From contig JBJKUR010000010.1 in NCBI GenBank assembly GCA_045563055.1, positions 1 to 33,274 of the forward strand: a stretch of DNA of 33,274 nucleotides. Direction: 5' to 3'. Of the stretch, positions 1-7,102 are shown in pieces. Below the pieces are notes generated by a model that saw only the letters and a list, made by a program, of their open reading frames with translations, was not told the origin of the DNA and made no database searches. A program made the position numbers and the translations under genes. Position 1 is the stretch's first letter; each line of letters opens with the position of its first letter. The DNA comes from Methylaequor sp045563055 (lineage in GTDB: Bacteria > Pseudomonadota > Alphaproteobacteria > Methylaequorales > Methylaequoraceae).

Positions 1-329
1 CCATGCCCACCTTTTGACTTTATTTTAATATTCAAAAAGCTAACATCAAAATCGTCATGGATTATTATTAGATCACTTAAGTTGTCTGCTCCAAAGAATT
101 TTCTTAATTTCATAATAGGATTTCCTGATAGATTCATAAACGACTGTGGTTTAAAAATTATTACATTATTTTGAAATAGATGTTTTCTTGAGTAAAGACC
201 ATCAAATTTCGACTTAAATTTAGGAAAGTGGAAATAATTGTGGACAGAATCTATAAACTCAAAACCTATGTTGTGCCGAGTGTTCTTATACTTTTCACCA
301 GGGTTACCCAATCCTACCAATATTATCAT
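1..329 (-). CDS. pth: Peptidyl-tRNA hydrolase (C-terminus missing, cut by window edge)
   Basis: Releases peptides from peptidyl-tRNA that has dropped off ribosomes, recycling the tRNA in the cytoplasm. The reading frame starts with ATG at 329 and gives MIILVGLGNPGEKYKNTRHN, the classic Pth N-terminus, with the catalytic His at about residue 19 following the N-T-R signature. Further on, PQSFMNLSG and IIHDDFDV (with the family's conserved Asp) are readable before the frame runs off base 1. About 109 of the usual 190 or so residues are visible. It is the last visible gene of the minus-strand operon, 23 bases after rplY; the rplY-pth pair is widespread in bacteria. Identification is secure; only completeness is unknown. 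Confidence 0.95.
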   Translation of the reverse strand, partial: MIILVGLGNPGEKYKNTRHNIGFEFIDSVHNYFHFPKFKSKFDGLYSRKHLFQNNVIIFKPQSFMNLSGNPIMKLRKFFGADNLSDLIIIHDDFDVSFLNIKIKSKGGH

Positions 330-352
330 CAGAGTAACATCAAATTATGATT

Positions 353-1066
353 CTAACTGTCCTTTTTTTCAGCATCAGAATTAGCTGAAGTTTCCTTACT
401 ATCTTCTTTATCTTTAGATGCTTCAGTTCCACTGTCTGAATCCGAAGTACTTTCTTCCTGTTCACTATCAGTTTTTTGTGCAGGGTCTTCTACCTTCATA
501 ACAGTTGGTGGTGCAACTGTTGCAATAGTAAAGTCTCTATCTTGAATTGTTGGTTTTACGTCTTTATCTAAATTTATAGAACTAATATGAATACTGTCTC
601 CAATCTCAAGTCCACTGAGATTGGCCTCGAGAAATTCAGGGATCTTTGATACTAAGGTTTTAATTTCAACTTCATGTCTAACTATGTTTATAACTCCTCC
701 TTGTTTGATCCCAGCACATTCGTTCTCGTTAATGAATTTTACAGGAACAAAAAGTGTGACAGTTGTATTTTCACCCACACGAAGAAAATCAATATGAAGA
801 ATACTTTCTTTAACTGGATGGAGTTGGATATCTTTTGGCAAAACTTTTAAGTTTTCATCACCAAGTTTAATTTCACATTGTCTTGAAAAAAATCCAGAGT
901 CAGAAACTTGAATTTTGAGATTTTTTTCATCAAGAGTAATAGGGATGGGATCTTTTTTTTCACCATATATAACCCCTGGTATTCTTTTTTGAGATCTGAA
1001 TTCTCTGGACATTCCAGTTCCGAGTTTCGACCTTTTTTCAGCCTGAATTTGGATTATTTCTTTCAT
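353..1066 (-). CDS. rplY: 50S ribosomal protein L25 (Ctc/TL5 form)
   Basis: Binds 5S rRNA in the central protuberance of the large ribosomal subunit. At 237 residues it is the long TL5/CTC form: an N-terminal L25 domain (about 1-95, with the GTGMSREFR and RIPGVIYG segments) and a C-terminal beta domain (about 100-190). The last 45 residues are an extra low-complexity tail made almost only of Ser, Asp, Glu, Lys and Thr, probably disordered. The start is supported by a strong Shine-Dalgarno AAGGGAG at 1074-1080, seven bases from the ATG, one of very few clear ones in the window. It lies 14 bases after prs in the same operon and just before pth. Confidence 0.95.
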   Translation of the reverse strand: MKEIIQIQAEKRSKLGTGMSREFRSQKRIPGVIYGEKKDPIPITLDEKNLKIQVSDSGFFSRQCEIKLGDENLKVLPKDIQLHPVKESILHIDFLRVGENTTVTLFVPVKFINENECAGIKQGGVINIVRHEVEIKTLVSKIPEFLEANLSGLEIGDSIHISSINLDKDVKPTIQDRDFTIATVAPPTVMKVEDPAQKTDSEQEESTSDSDSGTEASKDKEDSKETSANSDAEKKDS

Positions 1067-1073
1067 TTTAATT

Positions 1074-1080
1074 CTCCCTT
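1074..1080 (-). promoter_or_regulatory. Strong ribosome binding site of rplY
   Basis: Read on the minus strand this is AAGGGAG, seven bases before the rplY ATG, squeezed between the prs stop and the rplY start. Few other genes here have a comparable purine-rich site, so it probably lifts translation of this ribosomal protein within the shared transcript. Confidence 0.7.
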
Positions 1081-2013
1081 TTAAGCAAATAAACTAGATA
1101 CGGACCTATTATCCGTAATTCTCCCTATAGCTTCACCTATGAGATGGGCTATAGAAAGTTGAACTATTTTTTTACACTTTTTTACATCATCTCTCGCAAC
1201 AATACTATCTGTAATTACAATTTTATCTATAGGAGATTTTTCAACTCTTTCAATTGCTGGGTTTGAAAGAACTCCATGAGTAATATATGCATGAACAGAT
1301 TTAGCCCCCTGTTTTTTTAGAGCAGAAGAAGCATTTGTTAGTGTTCCAGCTGTATCGCATATATCATCTATAAGGATGCAGTTTTTGTTTTTCACTTCAC
1401 CAATAATATTCATAACTTCGGAGACACTAGCTTTTTCTCTTCTTTTATCAATTATTGCAAGATCACAGTCCAATCTTTTTGCAATTGCTCTAGCTCTAAC
1501 TACTCCTCCAACATCTGGAGAGACAATGATTGTTTCGGTATTTATGAATTTATTTTTAATATCATCAATGAAAACCGGTGCTGCAAAAAGATTATCTGTT
1601 GGTATATCAAAGAACCCTTGAATTTGACCGGCATGAAGGTCCACCATTAAAGCCCTGTCTGCTCCCGCAGTACTTATGAGATTAGCGACTAACTTTGCTG
1701 AAATTGGAGTTCTTGGTCCAGATTTTCTATCTTGTCTTGCATAACCATAATAAGGCATAATTGCAGCAATTCTCTTGGCTGACCCTCTCTTTAAGGCATC
1801 TATACTAACTAAAAGCTCCATGAGATGATCATTGGCAGGAAATGAAGTGGATTGAATTACAAAAACATCTTCACCTCTAACATTTTCTTGTATTTCAACG
1901 AAAATTTCTTTATCAGGAAATTTTTTTATTGTAGCTTTTAATAATGGTATTCCAAGATAGTTAGATATCTCTTTTGCAAGAGGTAAGTTGCTATTTCCAG
2001 ATACTAACTTCAT
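1081..2013 (-). CDS. prs: Ribose-phosphate pyrophosphokinase (PRPP synthetase)
   Basis: Makes phosphoribosyl pyrophosphate from ribose-5-phosphate and ATP, the precursor for purines, pyrimidines, NAD, His and Trp. The 310-residue length matches class I Prs. Visible motifs are the ATP-side segment YYGYARQDRK, the flexible-loop region VDLHAGQIQGFF (divalent metal and allosteric region), SPDVGGVVRARAIAKRL, and the PRPP-binding loop CILIDDICDTAGT near residues 212-224. Starts with ATG at 2013. It sits between pgeF (31 bases upstream) and rplY (14 bases downstream), with the prs-rplY-pth order common in bacteria. No upstream regulatory element is obvious. Confidence 0.97.
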   Translation of the reverse strand: MKLVSGNSNLPLAKEISNYLGIPLLKATIKKFPDKEIFVEIQENVRGEDVFVIQSTSFPANDHLMELLVSIDALKRGSAKRIAAIMPYYGYARQDRKSGPRTPISAKLVANLISTAGADRALMVDLHAGQIQGFFDIPTDNLFAAPVFIDDIKNKFINTETIIVSPDVGGVVRARAIAKRLDCDLAIIDKRREKASVSEVMNIIGEVKNKNCILIDDICDTAGTLTNASSALKKQGAKSVHAYITHGVLSNPAIERVEKSPIDKIVITDSIVARDDVKKCKKIVQLSIAHLIGEAIGRITDNRSVSSLFA

Positions 2014-2044
2014 TTAACTACTATATTATTTTAAATTACTTATA

Positions 2045-2779
2045 CTATTTTTTTATACCAACAACACTAATTTGCCTACCACAATTTTTAATTTTATTTA
2101 CTTTGCAATATCTGTGACTAAAGTATTTATCTGAATTAGAAAAAGTATCTTCATTTGAAATTCTATATTTTCGAATTTTTAGTTTAATAATTTCTGATTC
2201 AATCAGTTTTGAAAAATCAAAGAAAGTCCTTGAATTAAATTGGAAAATATATTTTTTAAAGTTTTCAACTTTTACCCTAAGATTGTCAATGAAATCCTCC
2301 TGTACTTCAAAAGAGTTTTTCGTTAAATGCGGTCCAACAATAACAGAAATATTTTCAATCTTTTCTCCAGTAGAAACCATGTATTTCAAAGTATTTTCAA
2401 TAATACCATCTAATAAACCTCTCCAACCGGCATGTACTATTCCAAATTTTTGCTTTCCAAGAATTATTATTGGAGCACAGTCAGCTGTTAAAATCCCTAA
2501 TAATATATCATCTCGCTCTGTAATTATAGAGTCAGCATCGAAAGATCTAACTTTATTCTGCATGATTTCTTTTACGATATTAGAATGTATTTGATTAGGC
2601 AGGATAATTTTTCTATTAGAAAATAAACTGGAAACAATTCTACGATTTTCTTTCACATAAGTTTTTTTGTCATCGTTATTAAAAGAACAATTTAATGAAG
2701 AAAAATAACTTGTACTTACTCCACCATTTCTTGAAAAAAAACAAAAAGAAAATTTACCGTAAGATTGTAATTTATTCAT
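2045..2779 (-). CDS. pgeF: PgeF/YfiH family protein (peptidoglycan editing factor, purine-nucleoside-active laccase-domain fold)
   Basis: Member of the Cu-oxidase_4/YfiH family. In E. coli the homologue prevents wrong amino acids in peptidoglycan stems, and relatives (human LACC1/FAMIN) act on purine nucleosides. The 244-residue length fits. Family marks are ILTADCAPIIIL (Cys ligand of the metal site) and GIVHAGWRGLLDGI (His ligand) in the middle, plus a C-terminal YFSHRY...NCGRQISVVGI block. The family's usual arginine-rich S-Y-R-R segment is altered here to S-H-R-Y. It lies 4 bases after the methyltransferase gene and 31 before prs, so it is cotranscribed. Family assignment is strong; the physiological reaction is less certain. 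Confidence 0.9.
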   Translation of the reverse strand: MNKLQSYGKFSFCFFSRNGGVSTSYFSSLNCSFNNDDKKTYVKENRRIVSSLFSNRKIILPNQIHSNIVKEIMQNKVRSFDADSIITERDDILLGILTADCAPIIILGKQKFGIVHAGWRGLLDGIIENTLKYMVSTGEKIENISVIVGPHLTKNSFEVQEDFIDNLRVKVENFKKYIFQFNSRTFFDFSKLIESEIIKLKIRKYRISNEDTFSNSDKYFSHRYCKVNKIKNCGRQISVVGIKK

Positions 2780-2783
2780 TAAC

Positions 2784-3812
2784 TCAACTTTTGAAGAAAT
2801 TTAGTTCTAGTTTAGTTTTACTTATAAAAAAACATTTTATTAAATCACCCATTTTTGATGATGATGTTAATATCTCAAATTGTTTTTCTAAACTATTAAT
2901 TTTGTCTTTAGACTTCAACTTTGCTATCAGTGAAATTACTCTTTCATTTATCCCATTAAAATAAAGAAACTTTTTTTGGGTTATTGGACCATGAAAATAT
3001 AAGCCGTATTTCATAGAGATTTTTTTTAGATTTTCAAAATCCACATGATATGTTATGTCTGATTCAAATGGAAAGTCTAATATCCCGCATTTTTTTGAAT
3101 TACAGATTGCCTGAAGGGTGTTTATTCTTTTCTTTTTGAAAGGCCCATAATCAAAAACCAAAGCACCACCTCCAAATTTATAAATATGCTTACATAATTT
3201 TTTCATGTATAAATTCGTCAGAGGAGATGTTTCAAGTATATCTCCATTAGAAAAATCTGATGAAAACTTTTTATTGGTTTTCTGGTCGATTATTTTATAA
3301 CCATTCTCAAAAATAACCTTTTTTTCGTACCAAAGACCATTTTTTTTTTCATATTGGTTTATTGGAAGTGCATCAAAAAATTCATTGCAAATAAAAAGAA
3401 TCGGTTTACGACAGAGTTTAAGTTTATCAACGAATTCAATGTTAATATTATTAGATATTAATTCTGTAAGATTCTTTTCTTGAATAGACTTGAGGAGTAT
3501 TGATTTATCATAAAGAAAAAAAGCTAGTTTCTTTCTAATAAATTTAGATATAGTTAAAATAATATCTCTCATTAATGAACCATTTCCTGGTCCAAGTTCA
3601 CAAAAGTTTTCAACTTTTATTTTTTTCATTATAACTACAAAAAATAATGCAATGCATTCTCCAAAAAGCTGACTAACTTCTGGTGCAGTTAAAAAATGTT
3701 TTCCTATTTTATTATTTTGATAAAATCCATAATCTTTCATGTAAAGACAATGATTTATAAATCTACTCAACGATATTGAGTTATTTTCAAGATATTTATC
3801 AATTTGCTTCAT
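2784..3812 (-). CDS. SAM-dependent methyltransferase, MidA/NDUFAF7 family
   Basis: The mitochondrial relative NDUFAF7 methylates an arginine of the NDUFS2 subunit during complex I assembly; the bacterial protein likely modifies NuoD or a similar target (inference). The 342-residue product has the family's N-terminal YMKDYGFYQN and IGKHFLTAPEVSQLFGE segments (about 27-52), then the SAM-binding glycine motif ELGPGNGSLMRD (about 73-84), and FICNEFFDALPINQYE (about 145-160) with the conserved E-F-D-A-L-P. It overlaps lgt by the four bases ATGA, implying translational coupling. The lgt-midA-pgeF order is seen in other alphaproteobacteria. Confidence 0.92.
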   Translation of the reverse strand: MKQIDKYLENNSISLSRFINHCLYMKDYGFYQNNKIGKHFLTAPEVSQLFGECIALFFVVIMKKIKVENFCELGPGNGSLMRDIILTISKFIRKKLAFFLYDKSILLKSIQEKNLTELISNNINIEFVDKLKLCRKPILFICNEFFDALPINQYEKKNGLWYEKKVIFENGYKIIDQKTNKKFSSDFSNGDILETSPLTNLYMKKLCKHIYKFGGGALVFDYGPFKKKRINTLQAICNSKKCGILDFPFESDITYHVDFENLKKISMKYGLYFHGPITQKKFLYFNGINERVISLIAKLKSKDKINSLEKQFEILTSSSKMGDLIKCFFISKTKLELNFFKS

Positions 3813-4570
3813 TTTTTTTTTAAAAAGAATATTCCCGCAACAATCATTGGAAATGAGAGGATTTGTCCCATTGTGAAATTAAAAAATATAAATCCAAGTT
3901 GAGCATCTGGTTCCCGCAGGAATTCTAAAAAAAATCTAAAAAAACCGTACATTAAAAAAAATATTGCAAATATATTTATTTGTTTTTGATAGTTTTTATA
4001 AAATAAAAAATTAATGATTAAAAAAATTAGGAATCCCTCACAAATTGCCTCGTATATCTGGCTAGGATGCCTTAAGTATTCATATCGACTATACAACACC
4101 CCCCAATCCTGATTAGTTGGTCGCCCTATAAGTTCTCCGTTTATAAAGTTTGCAATTCTTCCTAAAAAAATACCAAATGGAGCACATGCTGATACTAGAT
4201 TAGAGAGCTCGAGGAAGTCTTTATTTTTAATTTTGGTATATATGAAAATAGATAAGATTAATCCAGTTAACCCACCATGAAAAGACATGCCACCTTGCCA
4301 AATTTTAAGTACTTCTATAGGGTTGCTAGAATAAAAATTAAAATTATAAAATATGACATATCCTATTCTCCCCCCGAATATAACTGATAATATAGCCCAA
4401 CCTAAGAAATCTTCGAAATAAGAAAATTTAAAATCTATAATTTGTCTTTTAATTAAGAACTTCGCATAAAAAAAACTAAAAATAAAACCAAAAAAATAAG
4501 ATAAAGAGTACCAATATATTTTTAAATTGAATATTTCGAATGCTGTAGGATTAAAATTGTGAAAAAACAT
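3809..4570 (-). CDS. lgt: Prolipoprotein diacylglyceryl transferase
   Basis: Inner-membrane enzyme that moves diacylglycerol from phosphatidylglycerol to the lipobox Cys of prolipoproteins, the first step of lipoprotein maturation. The 253-residue sequence is strongly hydrophobic with about seven membrane segments. Diagnostic stretches are GGMSFHGG (the catalytic-region His, near residue 95), the Lgt signature GRIANFINGELIGRPT (near 138-153) and RFFLEFLREPDAQLG near 212-226 with the essential Arg. It starts with ATG at 4570, one base after the hldD stop, and ends inside the ATGA overlap with the methyltransferase. Confidence 0.97.
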   Translation of the reverse strand: MFFHNFNPTAFEIFNLKIYWYSLSYFFGFIFSFFYAKFLIKRQIIDFKFSYFEDFLGWAILSVIFGGRIGYVIFYNFNFYSSNPIEVLKIWQGGMSFHGGLTGLILSIFIYTKIKNKDFLELSNLVSACAPFGIFLGRIANFINGELIGRPTNQDWGVLYSRYEYLRHPSQIYEAICEGFLIFLIINFLFYKNYQKQINIFAIFFLMYGFFRFFLEFLREPDAQLGFIFFNFTMGQILSFPMIVAGIFFLKKK

Positions 4571-4571
4571 T

Positions 4572-5531
4572 TTAAGATTTATTTAAGTATTTTGTTATAT
4601 AATCTTTAATTCCATCTTCGAGACTGGTAAATCCTGTTTTATATCCGACATTCTTAAGTTTTTTGATATCTGCTTTTGTGAAATATTGGTACTGATTCCT
4701 TATAGATAATGGAGTAGGGATGTAGTTTATCTTTTTCTTTTTATTACAATATCTGTAAACAAGTTTTGCTAGCGTATTAAAACTTTGTGGAATCGAACTG
4801 CCTAAATTAAACAAGCCACTGACTCTTGGATTTTTGATAAACCAGTAAACTACATCAACAACATCTTTTACGAATATAAAGTCTCTCAGTTGTTCTCCAT
4901 CTTTATAATTTTTATTATGTGATTTAAAGAGATTTATTGTTTTTTCAGCTTGGATATTTTCATAAATTTTGAGAACGATACTTCTCATATCTTTTTTATG
5001 AAACTCGTTTGGTCCATATACATTAAAAAATTTAAGTCCTACACATTGAGAGATAGAATTTGTTTTTTTATTATTCCAAACATACTGATCAACTACATGT
5101 TTTGACCATCCATATAGATTGAGAGGTAAAAGTTTGGCAAGGTAGCCTTTATCATTTAAATCATTGAATCCGTTTTTTCCATCACCGTATGTTGCAGCTG
5201 AAGAGGCGTATATAAATCTTTTTTTATTTTTCAGACACCAATTCCATAGATAAAGAGATAGATTGACATTATTTTTTAATATTTTTTTTAAATCATTTTC
5301 GGTTGTAGATGTAATTGCTCCTAAATGTAAAATTATTGAGATTTTTTTTTTATTTTTATTCAAGAAATCTTCCAAAACATCTGGAGAAATTTTCTTGAAA
5401 TTATTTCTAATAAAATATGAGTAATTTTCTTTTTTATGCCAATCAACGGAAATGACTTTCTCTTTATTAACTAGTAGATGATTGATTACGTTAGATCCAA
5501 TAAACCCAGCTCCACCCGTCACAACAATCAT
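4572..5531 (-). CDS. hldD: ADP-L-glycero-D-manno-heptose 6-epimerase
   Basis: Last step in making ADP-L-glycero-beta-D-manno-heptose for the inner core of lipopolysaccharide, cytoplasmic. It is an extended SDR of 319 residues: the Rossmann motif VTGGAGFIGSN starts at residue 4, the active-site Ser/Thr lies in ASSAATYGDG (about 109-118) and the Tyr-Lys pair in YGWSKHVVDQY (about 139-149). These match HldD rather than GalE by the SKHVVDQY stretch. Its ATG shares one base with the TGA of the upstream 63-residue gene (TGATG). Presence of this gene suggests a heptose-containing LPS core; no other heptose gene is in the window. GalE-like epimerases are the main alternative. Confidence 0.9.
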   Translation of the reverse strand: MIVVTGGAGFIGSNVINHLLVNKEKVISVDWHKKENYSYFIRNNFKKISPDVLEDFLNKNKKKISIILHLGAITSTTENDLKKILKNNVNLSLYLWNWCLKNKKRFIYASSAATYGDGKNGFNDLNDKGYLAKLLPLNLYGWSKHVVDQYVWNNKKTNSISQCVGLKFFNVYGPNEFHKKDMRSIVLKIYENIQAEKTINLFKSHNKNYKDGEQLRDFIFVKDVVDVVYWFIKNPRVSGLFNLGSSIPQSFNTLAKLVYRYCNKKKKINYIPTPLSIRNQYQYFTKADIKKLKNVGYKTGFTSLEDGIKDYITKYLNKS

Positions 5532-5722
5532 CAGCTTAAAACCTCGAGAATTAAAAAACTAACCAAATATGTGAACATAACAAAACCTGTAACATTAATC
5601 GCATATAACTTACTTTTAATCTGAGGCTTTTTCTTTATAGATCTATAAAGAAAATAAATCCACAATGAGAATGAAGAAATATACAAAATAATTAAAAAAA
5701 GAATTATGGTATCTTTAATCAT
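5531..5722 (-). CDS. Small two-helix membrane protein, unknown function
   Basis: 63 residues with two hydrophobic segments (about 4-26 and 43-62) separated by a basic loop, RSIKKKPQIKSK, so both ends are probably periplasmic or both cytoplasmic, with the positive loop favouring the cytoplasm. I do not recognise a family. Reality is supported by its place as first gene of the hldD-lgt operon, an ATG start, no conflicting gene, and the TGATG stop-start overlap with hldD, a typical translational-coupling arrangement. A role near LPS or lipoprotein assembly would be a guess from position only. Confidence 0.65.
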   Translation of the reverse strand: MIKDTIILFLIILYISSFSLWIYFLYRSIKKKPQIKSKLYAINVTGFVMFTYLVSFLILEVLS

Positions 5723-5803
5723 TAAATCAACATATTGTGTTTAAAATATTCATGAATACTAATTATAGTTGTTAAATGTCAATATATATACTATTATTAT
5801 GTT
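5723..5803. promoter_or_regulatory. Divergent intergenic region, envelope operon versus ybjN-proC
   Basis: This 81-base AT-rich gap must hold the promoters for two divergent units. On the plus strand TATACT at 5787-5792 resembles a -10 element; a start about seven bases later would fall on the first codon region, suggesting a leaderless or nearly leaderless message. No good -35 hexamer at standard spacing is visible. Confidence 0.35.
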
Positions 5804-6307
5804 GTGAGTTTTTACAGTCAAAAAAAAAATATCGATAAAAATAATCCTATAGATTTTATCGAAGAGCATGTTATTTGCGATGAAAAAGACAAACTTAGAG
5901 ATTCTAGTGATCAAATCACGATATTAACAAGGGGTCTTTGGAACTCTTATAATATTTCATTTAAATGGAACAACCAAAAAAGAATTATTGAGGTCAATAG
6001 TTGTTTTGAAACATATAAGAAACACAAAGTGAAAAATTCAATATATTCTCTGATTTCCTCAGTCAATCAAAAGGTAGCAGTGGGCTTTTTCAATTTTTGC
6101 CCGAAGCTTAATACAATATTTTACAGTTACAATATCTCAATAAAAGGTCAAAGCTTTCTTTCTCTGGAACAAGTTCAAGACTTTTTAGATATTGTTACAA
6201 CAGAATGTGACAAGTTTTTTCCAGTTTTTTTTGTTTATCTCTACAAAAAACAAGACCCTAAAAATGCTATTGAAATTGCATTAGTTGATACACACGGTGA
6301 GGCATGA
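5804..6307 (+). CDS. YbjN domain-containing protein
   Basis: 167-residue cytoplasmic protein resembling the YbjN family, a type III secretion chaperone-like fold whose alphaproteobacterial members sit next to proC. Features are W-N-S-Y-N-I-S-F followed by an alternating beta pattern, then VAVGFFNFCPKLNTIFYSYNI near residues 91-111 and a C-terminal helix with ECDKFFPVFFVYLY. Function is unknown; E. coli YbjN affects motility and stress responses. The start is GTG at 5804; a nearby ATG at 5799 is in another frame and runs into TGA after two codons. Its stop overlaps the proC start by ATGA, so the two are coupled. Confidence 0.7.
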   Translation: MSFYSQKKNIDKNNPIDFIEEHVICDEKDKLRDSSDQITILTRGLWNSYNISFKWNNQKRIIEVNSCFETYKKHKVKNSIYSLISSVNQKVAVGFFNFCPKLNTIFYSYNISIKGQSFLSLEQVQDFLDIVTTECDKFFPVFFVYLYKKQDPKNAIEIALVDTHGEA

Positions 6308-7101
6308 CGGTATTAATAATAGGTTGTGGAAATCTTGGGGAAATTATTCTAAATGGACTTTTAAAAAAAAAAAAAAAAGTAGTTGTTTTTGATAAAAGAA
6401 AAATAGCCATTAATAAAAATAAATTAAATTTTGAATTTGTTAACAATCTTAATGATGTTACTTGGAATGGAATAAGTATAATTATGATATGTGTAAAACC
6501 GATTGATTCAATGGATCTAATTAAAAAATTAAAAAACAATATTTTGAGTAAACATATAATCATGTCATTTGTAGCTGGTTTGAAAGTAAAAAAAATCTCT
6601 AAGATAATAGGTAATAAATGTACAATTGTTAGAGTTATGCCAAACATTTTCATGTCTAGTGGTAACAGTGCAACAGGTTTCTTTTCAGAACAAAATGATA
6701 AAACAATTAGAAATAAAATTAGCAAACTATTTGAATATTTCGGTTTAGTAATATGGTTGGATAATGAAAAAAAACTTGATTTTTTCACAGCAATGCTTGG
6801 AGGAGGGCCAGCATATTTTCTTTTTATTTTGTTTTGCTTTTCAAATTTATTCAAAATAAATGGATTTAAATCACGAGAGTCTCTCGAACTATTAGAAACT
6901 TTAATGAAAGGTGTATTGGTTCAAATCAAATCTAAAAATTTTAATTTCCAGAAAACCATTGAAAAAGTTGCTAGTAAAGGTGGTACAACAGAAGAAGCCT
7001 TAAAAGTTTTTGCAAAGAATGATCAACTCTTTAAGATTATAACGAACGGTATCAAAGCAGCATCATTAAAGTCACGTATAATTTCATCAAAAATTAGATG
7101 A
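6304..7101 (+). CDS. proC: Pyrroline-5-carboxylate reductase
   Basis: Last step of proline synthesis, reducing pyrroline-5-carboxylate with NAD(P)H. The 265 residues hold the dinucleotide site IGCGNLGEII at the N-terminus, the VKPIDSMDLI segment (about 63-72), VRVMPNIFMSSGNSATGFF (about 102-120) and a C-terminal dimer domain with AMLGGGPAYFLF and ASKGGTTEEAL, the ProC signature. An uninterrupted run of 16 adenines (6363-6378) encodes five lysines at about residues 21-25, right after the nucleotide-binding motif, and is a slippage hotspot. It is coupled to the YbjN gene and ends one base before the convergent kinase gene. Confidence 0.95.
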   Translation: MTVLIIGCGNLGEIILNGLLKKKKKVVVFDKRKIAINKNKLNFEFVNNLNDVTWNGISIIMICVKPIDSMDLIKKLKNNILSKHIIMSFVAGLKVKKISKIIGNKCTIVRVMPNIFMSSGNSATGFFSEQNDKTIRNKISKLFEYFGLVIWLDNEKKLDFFTAMLGGGPAYFLFILFCFSNLFKINGFKSRESLELLETLMKGVLVQIKSKNFNFQKTIEKVASKGGTTEEALKVFAKNDQLFKIITNGIKAASLKSRIISSKIR

Positions 7102-7102
7102 C

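Noticed and set aside
6267..6854. 195-residue open frame antisense to ybjN-proC
   Set aside because: It lies fully opposite the clear proC and YbjN frames, has low-complexity Phe/Leu/Ile content mirroring A-rich coding DNA, and shows no recognisable motif.
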